A stretch of 19,464 bases of DNA from Planctomycetaceae bacterium (GTDB lineage: Bacteria > Planctomycetota > Phycisphaerae > Phycisphaerales > SM1A02). The position numbers and the translations under genes were made by a program. The notes under the pieces were generated by a model. It worked only from the letters and a program-made list of their open reading frames with translations, did no database searches and was not told where the DNA came from. Below, piece after piece: positions 1 through 7,740 of this stretch. The stretch lies in assembly GCA_002685335.1 (NCBI GenBank), contig NYWY01000077.1, forward strand, positions 1-19,464, written 5' to 3'. Within the stretch, counting starts at the first letter, position 1. Each line of letters begins with the position of its first letter.

Positions 1-1
1 C

Positions 2-436
2 GACCAGGTGGCCGGCGACCCCAACAACATGGCGACCGCCAGAATCTCCTGGACTCGGGCCGCGGGCACGACCGTGAGCATCGCCCTTCCGACCTTCTCT
101 CCCCAGACCATCTGGAGCGATTCCGGCCAGGCTCAGACCGCCAGTGTCGACCCGACCGGCTGGTCTTTCGGTTTCGCCGCCCGTAATGGTGGCATCGATC
201 AGGACGTCCTCCTCGGTGACCTTTCCATCGAGATCACGGTCGAATGTCCGCCGGAAACCAATCCGGCGGATTTGAACGACGATGGAATCGTCAACGGCGC
301 GGACCTCGGCCTCATGCTGGGAGCCTGGGGCCCCTGCACCACGGAACCATGCGTCGGCGATGTCAACGGCGACGGAATCGTCAACGGCGCCGACCTCGGC
401 CTCCTGCTCGGGGCCTGGGGAAAGATTCGCCCCTGA
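2..436 (+). CDS. Secreted protein with C-terminal dockerin-like repeats (5' partial)
   Basis: The reading frame is open from the window edge, so the N-terminus and any signal peptide lie outside. About 85 visible residues form a region without a motif I recognise. It is followed by two Ca-binding-loop repeats of the type I dockerin kind (DLNDDGIVNGADLGLMLGAWG-like, then DVNGDGIVNGADLGLLLGAWG-like), separated by a short linker with two cysteines (CTTEPC). The protein ends three residues after the last repeat. In clostridial cellulosomes such repeats bind cohesins. In Phycisphaerae they occur at the end of many exported proteins, where their role is unclear. The same type of tail ends the hydrolase at 10362-11408. 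The function of the upstream part is unknown, and the sequence gives no enzyme motif. Confidence 0.8.
   Translation, partial: DQVAGDPNNMATARISWTRAAGTTVSIALPTFSPQTIWSDSGQAQTASVDPTGWSFGFAARNGGIDQDVLLGDLSIEITVECPPETNPADLNDDGIVNGADLGLMLGAWGPCTTEPCVGDVNGDGIVNGADLGLLLGAWGKIRP
271..420 (+). repeat. Two 60-nt dockerin-coding repeats at a 90-nt period
   Basis: Positions 271-330 and 361-420 are near-copies offset by exactly 90 nt. They share an unbroken 17-nt run (GGAATCGTCAACGGCGC) and the following GACCTCGGCCTC block. The nucleotide similarity exceeds what conserved protein sequence needs, which suggests recent duplication or gene conversion between the two repeats. Confidence 0.7.
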
Positions 437-515
437 ATCCGCCCGGTGACCGAAGGATTCTCCGGATGACCGGCCGCTGAACCACGATGCGGTCGCACCG
501 GGTCACGGTTGGCTC

Positions 516-521
516 TAGCAT
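516..521 (+). promoter_or_regulatory. -10 element (TAGCAT) of mntR, leaderless spacing
   Basis: TAGCAT is followed by exactly 6 nt and then the GTG at 528. That puts the transcription start at the start codon. No Shine-Dalgarno sequence is present. The same TANNNT-N6-start arrangement occurs before four other genes here. No clear -35 box is seen. The 437-527 gap otherwise holds nothing I recognise. Confidence 0.5.
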
Positions 522-527
522 GCGGCG

Positions 528-962
528 GTGACCCCCCCCGCCTCATCCTCCCGTCACCAGCGCACCCGAAACGATCACGCGTCGGAGATCGCCGAGGACT
601 ATTGCGAGGCGATCGCCGAGATCGGATCTGGTGACGACGGGTGTCGGGTGACCGACCTTGCCGAGCGCTTCGGCGTCTCGCATGTCACGGTGGTTCGCAC
701 CATCAAACGACTGGAGCGGGACGGGCTCGTGGAGAAGGCCCCTCGAAAACCGATTCATCTCACCCCCCGGGGACGTCGGCTGGCCGCCGCCTGCCTTGAG
801 CGGCATCAGGTCGTGTATCGATTCCTGATCGCCCTCGGCGTGGATCCCCGCGTGGCATCGGTGGACACCGAGGGCATCGAACACCATGTGAGTCCGTCGA
901 CCCTCGCTCGATTCCGCGATTTTGCGGACCGCGATCCGGTATCCAGCGACCGTCCGGGCTGA
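528..962 (+). CDS. mntR: MntR/DtxR-family manganese-dependent transcriptional repressor
   Basis: This 144-residue protein has a winged helix at about residues 20-85 (VTDLAERFGVSHVTVVRTIKRLERDGLVEK, followed by a wing ending in LTPRG). A metal-binding/dimerisation helix bundle follows (RHQVVYRFLIALGV...DTEGIEHHVS). All six manganese ligands known from Bacillus subtilis MntR have counterparts: D24, E27, H93, E115, E118 and H119. Glu at the position of DtxR Cys102 favours Mn-type over Fe-type sensing. There is no SH3-like third domain, as in short MntR proteins. The GTG start is chosen because TAGCAT lies 6 nt upstream; the ATG at 520 reaches a stop after three codons. It lies just upstream of the transporter genes, whose promoter contains a 16-bp palindrome that is its likely operator. 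With Mn bound it should repress them. Confidence 0.9.
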   Translation: MTPPASSSRHQRTRNDHASEIAEDYCEAIAEIGSGDDGCRVTDLAERFGVSHVTVVRTIKRLERDGLVEKAPRKPIHLTPRGRRLAAACLERHQVVYRFLIALGVDPRVASVDTEGIEHHVSPSTLARFRDFADRDPVSSDRPG

Positions 963-1041
963 TCCTGCCCGTTCCCCTTTCGCCAGCCCGGCCCTTCCCA
1001 AATCGAGTTCAAAGCAACGACTCCCGGCGTTCCGCGGTGCC

Positions 1042-1069
1042 TTGACTTTTATGTAGCCTAGGCTACAAT
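1042..1069 (+). promoter_or_regulatory. Promoter of the metal-uptake operon
   Basis: TTGACT (1042-1047) and TACAAT (1064-1069) are separated by 16 nt. This is the only promoter in the window with a recognisable -35 box. Transcription would start near 1076, giving an untranslated leader of about 55 nt before the ATG at 1131. A metal-repressor palindrome fills the spacer and part of the -10 box. The rest of 963-1130 shows no other element. Confidence 0.65.
1052..1067. promoter_or_regulatory. Perfect 16-bp palindrome, probable MntR/DtxR-type operator
   Basis: TGTAGCCTAGGCTACA is its own reverse complement over all 16 bases. It occupies the promoter spacer and the first four bases of the -10 box, so a bound repressor would block RNA polymerase. 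DtxR-family repressors bind inverted repeats of this size, and the repressor gene is the neighbour. The binding protein could be MntR at 528-962 or one of the DtxR-like domains on the permeases. I noticed no second copy in the window. Confidence 0.7.
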
Positions 1070-1130
1070 GGACGTCCAGCCGGTTCGCCCGATGATCGGG
1101 TTCGCAATTCCTTCCCCTCAAAGGCACTTC

Positions 1131-2111
1131 ATGCGTCATCACGGGTTCCTCGTCGCGGCGGCATTCCTCACGCTCGGCCTCTTCGCATCTCCTGAATCGG
1201 CCCGGGCCCAGGACTCCGCTTCTCGAACCACGGTGGTGTGCACCGTCGGCATGCTGGCGGACCTCGCCCGCGGGATTGCCGGTGATCGAGCGACGGTCTC
1301 GAGCCTGATGGGACCGGGCATCGACCCCCACCTCTACAAGCCGACTCGGTCAGACCTCTCGCGACTCATGAAGGCGGACCTCATCATCGCCAACGGCCTC
1401 CACCTGGAAGGACGCATGGACGACACCCTCGATCGGGCGGCCGAAGCCGGTCGCACCGTCGTCCGGGTCGGGGAACTGGTTCCCAAGACGCAATTGATCG
1501 AGAACGCGGAGGAGAATGCGACCGACCCCCACCTCTGGATGAACACCCGGATCTGGGCGTCCACCGTTCCCTCCATCGCCGCCGCACTGACGAAAGTCGA
1601 TCCCGCGGGCAAGGAGACCTACGCCGCGAACGCCGCCCGTCTCCAGAAGGATCTCCTGGCCCTCGACGAATGGTCCGAGGCGCGGATCGCCACCGTCCCC
1701 GAGTCCACCCGCATCCTGGTCACCGCCCACGACGCCTTCGAATACTTCGGCCGCCGTTTCGGATTCGAAGTGGTCGGCATCCAGGGCATCTCGACCGAAA
1801 GCGAAGCCGGCGTGCGTGACCTCGCTCGAATCGTCGACCTTCTGGTCTCGCGGAACGTGCCGGCGGTGTTCATCGAGTCGACCGTGCCCCCCCGTCACGT
1901 CGAGGCCCTGGTCGCCGGGGCGCGTGCCCGGGGCCATGACGTGCGCATCGGAGGCGAGCTCTTCAGCGACGCCATGGGTGACGCGGGAACCTACGAGGGA
2001 ACCTACCCCGGGATGATCGACCACAACGTGACCACCATCGTGCGGGCCCTCGGGGGCGAAGCCCCGGTCCGAGGACGCGTCGGACGACTCTCGAAAACGG
2101 ACGCCAAATGA
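1131..2111 (+). CDS. mntA: Mn/Zn/Fe ABC transporter substrate-binding protein (cluster A-I, ZnuA/TroA/MntA type)
   Basis: This is the periplasmic metal-capture component, 326 residues, with a Sec signal peptide at residues 1-26 (MRHH..., hydrophobic core, cleavage after ARA). The family's metal ligands are visible: H67 in DPHLY, H134 in DPHLW, a Glu in the STESE segment (E223 or E225) and D280 in LFSDA. A Glu rather than His at the third position resembles the Mn-binding PsaA/MntC group more than Zn-binding ZnuA, and there is no His-rich loop. The start at 1131 is preferred: AAAGG lies 6 nt upstream, the signal peptide begins there, and the in-frame ATG at 1068 falls inside the -10 box. The stop overlaps the ATPase start (ATGA). 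The symbol follows B. subtilis usage; metal specificity is inferred. Confidence 0.9.
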   Translation: MRHHGFLVAAAFLTLGLFASPESARAQDSASRTTVVCTVGMLADLARGIAGDRATVSSLMGPGIDPHLYKPTRSDLSRLMKADLIIANGLHLEGRMDDTLDRAAEAGRTVVRVGELVPKTQLIENAEENATDPHLWMNTRIWASTVPSIAAALTKVDPAGKETYAANAARLQKDLLALDEWSEARIATVPESTRILVTAHDAFEYFGRRFGFEVVGIQGISTESEAGVRDLARIVDLLVSRNVPAVFIESTVPPRHVEALVAGARARGHDVRIGGELFSDAMGDAGTYEGTYPGMIDHNVTTIVRALGGEAPVRGRVGRLSKTDAK

Positions 2112-2935
2112 CGAGCGAGGACGGACCACGCCCGGGGCTCCGCGATCGCCCCGAGCACTCATCCTCGAGCCCCCTTTCAGTCCACGCGATGACCGTCGCC
2201 TACGACCGGAAGCCCGTTCTCTGGGACGTCGACTACGACGCACCGGCGGGAAGACTGATCGCGATCGTGGGCCCCAACGGAGCGGGGAAGAGCACCTTGA
2301 TCAAAGGGTGCCTCGATCTGATTCCGCGGGCGAGCGGGGTGGTGGAGTTCTGGGGCCAGCCCATCTCCCAGGTCAGACATCGCGTCGGTTACGTGCCCCA
2401 GCGTGAATCGGTGGACTGGGATTTTCCGGTTTCCGCCCTCGATGTGACCTGCATGGGCCGGTATCGAAAAATCGGCTGGTGCCGTCCGGTCGGTCGCCGT
2501 CACCGGGAAGCCGGGATCGCCTGTCTCCACCGGGTCGGCCTCGAAGGGTACGAACATCGACAGATCAGCCAGCTCTCGGGCGGCCAGCAACAGCGGGTCT
2601 TTCTCGCGCGAGCCCTCGCCCAGGATGCGGACCTCTACTTCATGGACGAACCGTTCGCCGGCGTCGACGCCGCGACCGAGCGGGCGATCGTGGACGTCCT
2701 GCGACTTCTTCGGGACGAAGGCCGGACCGTGATCGTGGTTCATCACGATCTGCAGACCGTGCCCGAATACTTCGACGAGGTCCTCCTGCTGAACATGCGG
2801 ATCGTGGCTTCCGGCGCCGTCTCCACCGCCTTCACCAACCAGAACCTCCAGAAGACCTACGGAGGCAGACTCACCCTGCTGGCCGAAGCGGCCGAAGCCA
2901 TCGCCCGGGACCGAGGTCGGCGGGAGTCTCCGTGA
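2108..2935 (+). CDS. mntB: Manganese/iron ABC transporter ATP-binding protein
   Basis: This cytoplasmic ATPase powers the importer and has 275 residues. Walker A is GPNGAGKST (55-63), the signature is LSGGQQQR (from residue 156), Walker B ends in MDEP (179-182), and the switch histidine lies in VVHHD. The segment [13 protein letters not shown] in the Q-loop region is typical of the Mn/Fe group of cluster A-I transporters (MntB, SitB, TroB). The first 24 residues precede the conserved domain and are Ser/Pro-rich, an extension of unknown role. The next ATG is residue 28, inside the conserved domain, so the ATG coupled to the upstream stop by a 4-base overlap is kept. The end overlaps the permease start as GTGA. 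Confidence 0.92.
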   Translation: MTSEDGPRPGLRDRPEHSSSSPLSVHAMTVAYDRKPVLWDVDYDAPAGRLIAIVGPNGAGKSTLIKGCLDLIPRASGVVEFWGQPISQVRHRVGYVPQRESVDWDFPVSALDVTCMGRYRKIGWCRPVGRRHREAGIACLHRVGLEGYEHRQISQLSGGQQQRVFLARALAQDADLYFMDEPFAGVDAATERAIVDVLRLLRDEGRTVIVVHHDLQTVPEYFDEVLLLNMRIVASGAVSTAFTNQNLQKTYGGRLTLLAEAAEAIARDRGRRESP

Positions 2936-4302
2936 CCCTGGCGACGATCGGTGATCCCGGTGACGCGGCGGGATGGATGGAGATTCTCCGGATCGCCAGC
3001 TTTCGCGGCGGCTACAACGCATCCATCGTCACCCTTGGTACCACCATGCTCGGCATCGCCGCGGGCGTGGTCGGAGTCTTCGCCCTTCTTCGTCGACGAT
3101 CTCTGGTCGCGGACGCACTGAGTCACGCCACCCTTCCGGGAATCGCCATCGCGTTCCTCGTGTCGATCGCCTTCGGAGGCGAGGGACGTTCGCTGCCCCT
3201 GCTCCTGACGGGTGCGGCCGCGAGCGGAATCCTCGGGGTGCTGGTGATCCACGGCCTGGTCAGACACACGCGGATTCGCGAAGACGCCGCCATCGGCATC
3301 GTGTTGAGCGTGTTCTTCGGAGCGGGCGTGGTGCTTCTCAGCTGGATCCAGGCCAACGAGTCCTCCAGCAGCGCCGGAATCGATCACTTCATCTACGGCC
3401 GCACCGCCTCCATGCTTGTCGAGGACGCCCTGGTGATGTGCGGTCTTGCGCTCCTCACGGTCGCGAGCACGCTGGCGTTCCGCCGCGAGTTCGGAATGGT
3501 CTGCTTCGACGCCGGCTTCGCACGATCCGCAGGCTGGCCGGTCGGGCCGGTCGACCTGCTGATGCTCGGCCTCGTGGTGCTGGTCACCGTCGCCGGACTC
3601 CAGGCGGTCGGCATCGTGTTGGTGGTGGCGATGCTGGTCATTCCGCCGGTTTCCGCCCGTTTCTGGACCGATCGCCTCTGGCTGCTGGTGGTGCTCGCCG
3701 GAACCCTCGGAGGCGCCGGCGGGTGGTTGGGGGCCGTCATCTCCGCCAGTTTCCCACGGCAGCCCGCGGGCGCGGTCATCGTGCTCTCCACCGGAGCGGT
3801 GTTCACGGTGAGCCTGCTGTTCGCCCCCAATCGCGGAGTGTTCTCCAACCTCCACCGCCGCTTCAGACTCCGGCTCCGAATGGAAGGTGATCACCTCCTG
3901 GAGGCCGCCTTCGAGGCGGCCGACCCGATCAACGGCCCGCGATCCGCCCTGCCACCGGAAATCATCGACCGCCTGGCCCGACACCGGGGTTGGAGCCGCC
4001 AGTTCCGCGCTCTGGTTCTCTTCTCCCTGCGTCGCGCGGAACGGATCGCGACCGCGAACGATGGAAGTCGTGAACTGATCCTGACGGCGACCGGCCTGGA
4101 TCGCGGTGCGACCGTGGCCCGGAACCATCGGCTCTGGGAGCGATACCTGGTGACGCATGCCGACATCGCGGCGAATCACGTCGACTGGTCCGTCGACCAG
4201 GTCGAGCACGTCCTTTCGTCCGATCTGATCGCGTCCCTCCAGGCCACGCTCGCCGCGGATGGCGTCGACGTTCCTGAGGCCCGCCCGGAACCGGAGGCAT
4301 GA
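2932..4302 (+). CDS. mntC: Metal ABC transporter permease fused to a C-terminal DtxR/MntR-like domain (permease 1)
   Basis: The protein has 456 residues. About 1-300 form an ABC-3 family inner-membrane permease with many hydrophobic helices ([39 protein letters not shown]). Residues about 317-456 are soluble and resemble a DtxR-type winged helix plus dimerisation/metal domain: the wing ends in LILTATG, then NHRLWERYL (H399, E403) and a helix ending in VEHVLS. In Chlamydia the equivalent fusion YtgCR is cleaved to release the repressor YtgR, and the gene order here matches ytgA-ytgB-ytgCR-ytgD. Compared with DtxR, the residue at His98 is Asp and Cys102 is Asp, so one ligand set is altered. GTG 2932 is chosen because it overlaps the ATPase stop and GGGAG lies 5 nt upstream. 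A longer frame back to 2479 only shadows the ATPase gene. Confidence 0.88.
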   Translation: MTLATIGDPGDAAGWMEILRIASFRGGYNASIVTLGTTMLGIAAGVVGVFALLRRRSLVADALSHATLPGIAIAFLVSIAFGGEGRSLPLLLTGAAASGILGVLVIHGLVRHTRIREDAAIGIVLSVFFGAGVVLLSWIQANESSSSAGIDHFIYGRTASMLVEDALVMCGLALLTVASTLAFRREFGMVCFDAGFARSAGWPVGPVDLLMLGLVVLVTVAGLQAVGIVLVVAMLVIPPVSARFWTDRLWLLVVLAGTLGGAGGWLGAVISASFPRQPAGAVIVLSTGAVFTVSLLFAPNRGVFSNLHRRFRLRLRMEGDHLLEAAFEAADPINGPRSALPPEIIDRLARHRGWSRQFRALVLFSLRRAERIATANDGSRELILTATGLDRGATVARNHRLWERYLVTHADIAANHVDWSVDQVEHVLSSDLIASLQATLAADGVDVPEARPEPEA

Positions 4303-5684
4303 TCAGTCTCGATCCCGCCCTCGATCTCTTCCCGCTGGCCGCTTCGATTCTGGCCGCGGTGGCGTGCGGCGTCCTCGGTAATTTCCTGCTCCTGCGGCGG
4401 GAGAGCCTCATGGGTGACGCGATCTCGCATGGCGTGCTTCCGGGCCTGGTGATCGGTTTCCTGCTGACCGGCGACCGAAGTCCGGTGACCATGCTCGTCG
4501 GTGCCACCGGGGCCGGAATCATCACCGTGCTGCTCGTGATGCTCGTACGACGACTCGGCCGGGTCGAACCCGGGGCCGCGATGGGCGTGGTGTTCAGCAT
4601 CCTCTTCGCCCTCGGCGTCCTCCTGATCGAACAGGCATCCGCCCGACAGATCGATCTCGATGCGGACTGCGTGCTGTACGGCCAGCTCGAGACGCTCGCG
4701 TGGTACGGCGCGCCCGTGGAATGGCGCGAGACGCTCGCGTGGGCCACCCTGGAAGCAACTCCCCGGCAGATCTGGACCCTGCTGATCGCCTGCGTTCTCT
4801 CGATCGGATTCACCGGGGTCTTCTTCAAGGAACTCCGGATCGCCGCCTTCGATCCGGGTCTCGCCGCAGCGCTTGGATTCAGGCCCCGCCTGATCGAACT
4901 CGCGACCACGACCCTGGTCGCGGTCGCGACCGTCGCCAGTTTCGAAGCGGTGGGGTCGATCCTGGTCATCGCCATGCTGATCTGTCCCGCCGCCACCGCT
5001 CGCCTGCTCACCGATCGACTGTCGAGGCAGATCACCTGGAGTGTGATCATCGCGGTCATCACCGCGACCATCGGCTATCGATCCGCGACCATCGTGCCCG
5101 GTTGGTTCGATCGCGATTCCGTCAACGCCGCAGGTTCGATGACCCTGGTCTCCGGCGGCATCCTCACCCTGGCCGTCTTCTTCGCTCCGGTCCACGGCGT
5201 GATCGCCCGCGGGTGGCGGCGACGCGGACTCGCACGCCAGGTGGCGATCGACGACCTGATCGCATCACTCTGGCGAGCTGAGGAAGATGACTCACAAGCG
5301 ATCCCCGTACCTCGGCATGCCCGCAGCGGCGACCACTTTCTCGCCCCCGCAGTGGTCGCCGCCGCCCGCCGCCTCGGCCTGGTCGCCGGCCAATCCCCCA
5401 CCGGCGTCTCCCTCACGGATGCCGGACGAGACGCCGCCCGGGACATCCTTCGTCGCCATCGGCTCTGGGAGACCTACCTCGTCTCCGAGGCGGGCTTCGC
5501 CCCGGATCATGTCCATGCCGCGGCGGAAAAGCTGGAACATGTGGTGGTGAGGCCCCCTGACGGTGCTCGCCTCGATCCCCACGGGCGGTCGATCCCCCCC
5601 GCGAGCGGTGATCAGGACCTGACGGACGATTCCGAGGATTCGCTTCGGGACCACCGCTCGAAACCTCCTTCCGGCCCCGACTGA
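4299..5684 (+). CDS. mntD: Metal ABC transporter permease fused to a C-terminal DtxR/MntR-like domain (permease 2)
   Basis: This is the second inner-membrane permease, 461 residues; such transporters probably pair two permeases. About residues 1-297 are an ABC-3 domain (LLLRRESLMGDAISHGVLPGLVIGF, LYGQLETLAW, VGSILVIAMLICPAATARLL). Residues about 300-461 are soluble and DtxR-like: a wing with VSLTDAG, the dimerisation helix RRHRLWETYLV (H387, E391), then HVHAAAEKLEHVV and a DPHGRSIP segment found in stand-alone DtxR/TroR proteins. His98-, Glu- (MntR E99) and EH-type ligands are all present, so this site looks intact. In Chlamydia YtgD lacks such a domain. Family permeases usually have about 280-300 residues. 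The start overlaps the permease 1 stop (ATGA), with GGAGG almost adjacent. The last 20 residues are polar and uninformative. Confidence 0.88.
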   Translation: MISLDPALDLFPLAASILAAVACGVLGNFLLLRRESLMGDAISHGVLPGLVIGFLLTGDRSPVTMLVGATGAGIITVLLVMLVRRLGRVEPGAAMGVVFSILFALGVLLIEQASARQIDLDADCVLYGQLETLAWYGAPVEWRETLAWATLEATPRQIWTLLIACVLSIGFTGVFFKELRIAAFDPGLAAALGFRPRLIELATTTLVAVATVASFEAVGSILVIAMLICPAATARLLTDRLSRQITWSVIIAVITATIGYRSATIVPGWFDRDSVNAAGSMTLVSGGILTLAVFFAPVHGVIARGWRRRGLARQVAIDDLIASLWRAEEDDSQAIPVPRHARSGDHFLAPAVVAAARRLGLVAGQSPTGVSLTDAGRDAARDILRRHRLWETYLVSEAGFAPDHVHAAAEKLEHVVVRPPDGARLDPHGRSIPPASGDQDLTDDSEDSLRDHRSKPPSGPD

Positions 5685-5688
5685 CGCC

Positions 5689-6588
5689 TTGTCAGTGGAG
5701 TGCCCGGATGCCGCGGTCGAGATGTTCGAGTCCGGCTTGAAGGTCTATCCCTTCGCCGAACGGACCGATCCCCAGGAGATGGAATTCATCGACGGGTCCA
5801 GGATCTCCTTCAACACCATCCACGCGAACGATTTCAAGTTCTTCGAGGAGATCCACACGGTCCTCGAACGGGAACCCGTGGGGTTGATCGATCCCGAACT
5901 CCGCGGGCTCACCGCATCGATCGGCATCCAGAAGGGCAAGCCCTTCGATCCCGATCCCCGGATGACCCGGAGCCTCGAGGATTCGGTCGAGATCGGGAAT
6001 GCCACCGCCCGAGCCATCTTCCTGCGACCTCGCGATACCGGCGCCTTCCTCTATGAAGACCAACAGTGGTACACGCCCTTCGTCGGCGGCGACTACCGCT
6101 GGCTCATCGAGGCTGGAGCCGGCGGTCGGAACCTCGATGCTCGAACGCTGTTCTTCTACTGCGCGACCGTGAACACCCCGGCGATGGCGCTCAAGATGCC
6201 GGGAGTGGGTTCGCCGTACGCGTTGATCTCGACCGACTCCGACGCCGCGTACCTCGACGGCTCGAAGAACCACTCGCTCGAGATCCCCGCGGACGTGCCC
6301 GCGACGAATTTCTGGTCGTTCGTGGCCTACGCCCCGCAGACAACGTCCGAACTCCAGACGGGCCAGCTCTTCCCGAGCAAGAACAGCGCCCGCGATTCGT
6401 TTCATGGAAATTCCGATGGCTCGGTGACCCTTCGCCTCGGTCCCGAAGCCCCGGATGGTCCGGAGGCCATGAACTGGATCCAGACCGTTCCCGGCAAGGG
6501 GTGGTTCGCCCTGCTTCGACTCTACGGTCCCCTCGAACCCTGGCTCGAGAAGACCTGGCTCCCGGGAGACATCGAACTCGTCGACTGA
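5689..6588 (+). CDS. DUF1254/DUF1214 family protein, N-terminally truncated
   Basis: The 299 residues match the central and C-terminal parts of DUF1254/DUF1214 proteins: FNTIHANDFKFFEEI, GIQKGKPFDPD, GNATARAI, LDARTLFFYCAT, NFWSFVAY, and a C-terminal WIQTVPGKGWFALLRLYGPLEPW. Full-length members have roughly 450-500 residues, so about the first 180, including most of the DUF1254 domain and any signal peptide, are missing. Similarity begins almost at the first codon, only 4 nt after the permease 2 stop. The start is uncertain: TTG 5689, GTG 5695 or ATG 5722. No good Shine-Dalgarno or TANNNT box is visible. Expression, if any, would come from readthrough of the mnt operon. The retained part has no frameshift. 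It may be a 5'-deleted remnant or a shortened functional protein. The biochemical role of the family is not established. Confidence 0.7.
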   Translation: MSVECPDAAVEMFESGLKVYPFAERTDPQEMEFIDGSRISFNTIHANDFKFFEEIHTVLEREPVGLIDPELRGLTASIGIQKGKPFDPDPRMTRSLEDSVEIGNATARAIFLRPRDTGAFLYEDQQWYTPFVGGDYRWLIEAGAGGRNLDARTLFFYCATVNTPAMALKMPGVGSPYALISTDSDAAYLDGSKNHSLEIPADVPATNFWSFVAYAPQTTSELQTGQLFPSKNSARDSFHGNSDGSVTLRLGPEAPDGPEAMNWIQTVPGKGWFALLRLYGPLEPWLEKTWLPGDIELVD

Positions 6589-6613
6589 GCCGTTGCTTCA
6601 TCGAGTCGCGAAC

Positions 6614-6649
6614 CGACGGTCGTGTGGGCATCCGCCCCCGCGCCCGTCG
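6614..6649 (+). terminator. Hairpin between convergent genes, probable terminator
   Basis: CGACGG (6614-6619) pairs with CCGTCG (6644-6649). Inside it, four further pairs (one G-T wobble) and GGGC/GCCC close an ATCC loop, with two mismatches in all. TTCTT follows on the + strand. It sits between the end of the 5689-6588 gene and the converging lipoprotein gene. The T-run is weak. Confidence 0.45.
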
Positions 6650-6665
6650 TTCTTCCGCGGCGATC

Positions 6666-7685
6666 TCAATCGCGGTGAACGGCGTGACAGCCGATGCAGG
6701 AACCACGAATCGCCGCGAGCGACCGATCGAGCGCGAGGACGTCGACGTCTGCCACCAGAAGCCGGGCCTCGATGCCCGCGACCTGACCGGACTGTCGCGC
6801 GAGCCATCCTGAGAAATCAGCATCCGACTCCCGACTCGCCCGCGTTCCTTCGGATGCCAGCCGGAGCAGATCCGCCAGTCGCCCCGCCTCCGCCGCGGGC
6901 ACCAGATCGGGGTGGGCTTCCGGGGTTCGCCAACCGGCCTCTGCGATGGATTCCAGATGTTCCAGGGCGAGATCCATCTCGACCATCATCTGCACGAAGT
7001 CATCGGGGCGGTGGACTTCCGGAAAATCCGGGTCGACCGATTCGATCCGCGATGGGTCGATCGGGGTGGACTCGGCGGCGCAGAGATACAGGCCTCGATA
7101 CCGGGGCGAGGTTCCGGAGACCCGCATCCTTCCGATCGCCTCCTCCGGGGTCGACCACCCCGCCCCCACCGCGACCGCGGCGGCCGCCCCCGCACTGCGG
7201 TGCAGTCCGTGATGACAGTGGATGTAGACGGGACCCGAATCCAATCCATCAAGCACCGCCCGGGTCAGATGGAGGCGTCGTTCCTCGTCGAAGCCGTCGT
7301 AGCCCACCGGAAGATGGATGTACCGCATGCCTCGCGCCCGAGCGGCCTCGACGTCCGGCGTCGCTCCATCGACGCTCACCACGGTCCGGACTCCGAAGGA
7401 CGCGAGGGTGTCGAAGCCCTCGGTCCCGAGTGGTGCGCTCCCGGAGATCACATCGGCGTGATAGGACACCAGATTTCTCAATCCGGGCGCCGCCACCGGA
7501 ACCAACGCGCTCGGTGACGGGATCGTCGAACCCCCGGACGCGGACTCGGCGACCACGACCTTCGACCCCGGGTTCAAGGGTGCCACATCCTTCGTCGCAC
7601 ACGCCACGACACAGAAAAGCAGGATGCCGGCGATCGGCACCCGGCGATGGGCGGAAACCCGGCGGATTGACGAGTCCATGGACAT
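6666..7685 (-). CDS. Lipoprotein: dual-specificity-phosphatase-like domain fused to a cytochrome c'-like domain
   Basis: The protein has 339 residues. A lipoprotein signal ends in the lipobox VVAC (lipidated C29), so the protein is exported and membrane-anchored. Residues about 68-205 look like a cysteine-dependent phosphatase of the DSP/PTP type: a strand with GVRTVVSVDGA, then YIHLPVGYDGF, then the P-loop HCHHGLHRS with nucleophile C157 and R163 (C-x5-R). Residues about 220-339 are helical and end in SCIGCHAVHR, a CXXCH haem-attachment motif (C330, C333, H334) five residues from the C-terminus. That is the position used by class II cytochromes (c', c556). I know of no characterised protein with this pairing. 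The substrate is unknown. The first of two near Met codons is chosen because TAGAGT lies 6 nt upstream. No partner gene is adjacent. Confidence 0.75.
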   Translation of the reverse strand: MSMDSSIRRVSAHRRVPIAGILLFCVVACATKDVAPLNPGSKVVVAESASGGSTIPSPSALVPVAAPGLRNLVSYHADVISGSAPLGTEGFDTLASFGVRTVVSVDGATPDVEAARARGMRYIHLPVGYDGFDEERRLHLTRAVLDGLDSGPVYIHCHHGLHRSAGAAAAVAVGAGWSTPEEAIGRMRVSGTSPRYRGLYLCAAESTPIDPSRIESVDPDFPEVHRPDDFVQMMVEMDLALEHLESIAEAGWRTPEAHPDLVPAAEAGRLADLLRLASEGTRASRESDADFSGWLARQSGQVAGIEARLLVADVDVLALDRSLAAIRGSCIGCHAVHRD

Positions 7686-7691
7686 GGCGGA

Positions 7692-7697
7692 ACTCTA
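7692..7697 (-). promoter_or_regulatory. -10 element (TAGAGT), leaderless spacing, lipoprotein gene
   Basis: On the - strand TAGAGT is followed by TCCGCC and then the ATG whose first base is 7685. The 6-nt spacing matches the other leaderless starts. It selects the first Met over the Met two codons downstream. Confidence 0.5.
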
Positions 7698-7740
7698 CCC
7701 AGCGAATCGGCGCGAGGCGACATCGGGACGAAATCGCCCC

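Noticed and set aside
1068..1130. Upstream ATG start for the metal-binding protein
   Set aside because: This ATG overlaps the -10 box TACAAT and precedes the predicted transcript start. The signal peptide and Shine-Dalgarno both fit ATG 1131.
2479..2931. Extended N-terminus for permease 1
   Set aside because: The in-frame extension lies entirely inside the ATPase gene, is Arg/Pro-rich and lacks membrane segments. GTG 2932 is coupled and has a Shine-Dalgarno.
2857..5195. Long open frames on the - strand opposite the permease genes
   Set aside because: They are antisense shadows of GC-rich coding DNA, with low-complexity His/Gln/Glu- or Arg/Ser-rich translations and no recognisable motif.
5689..6588. 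DUF1254 gene as a broken pseudogene with frameshifts
   Set aside because: No stop or frameshift is seen within the retained 299 codons. Only the 5' part is missing, so it is listed as a truncated CDS.
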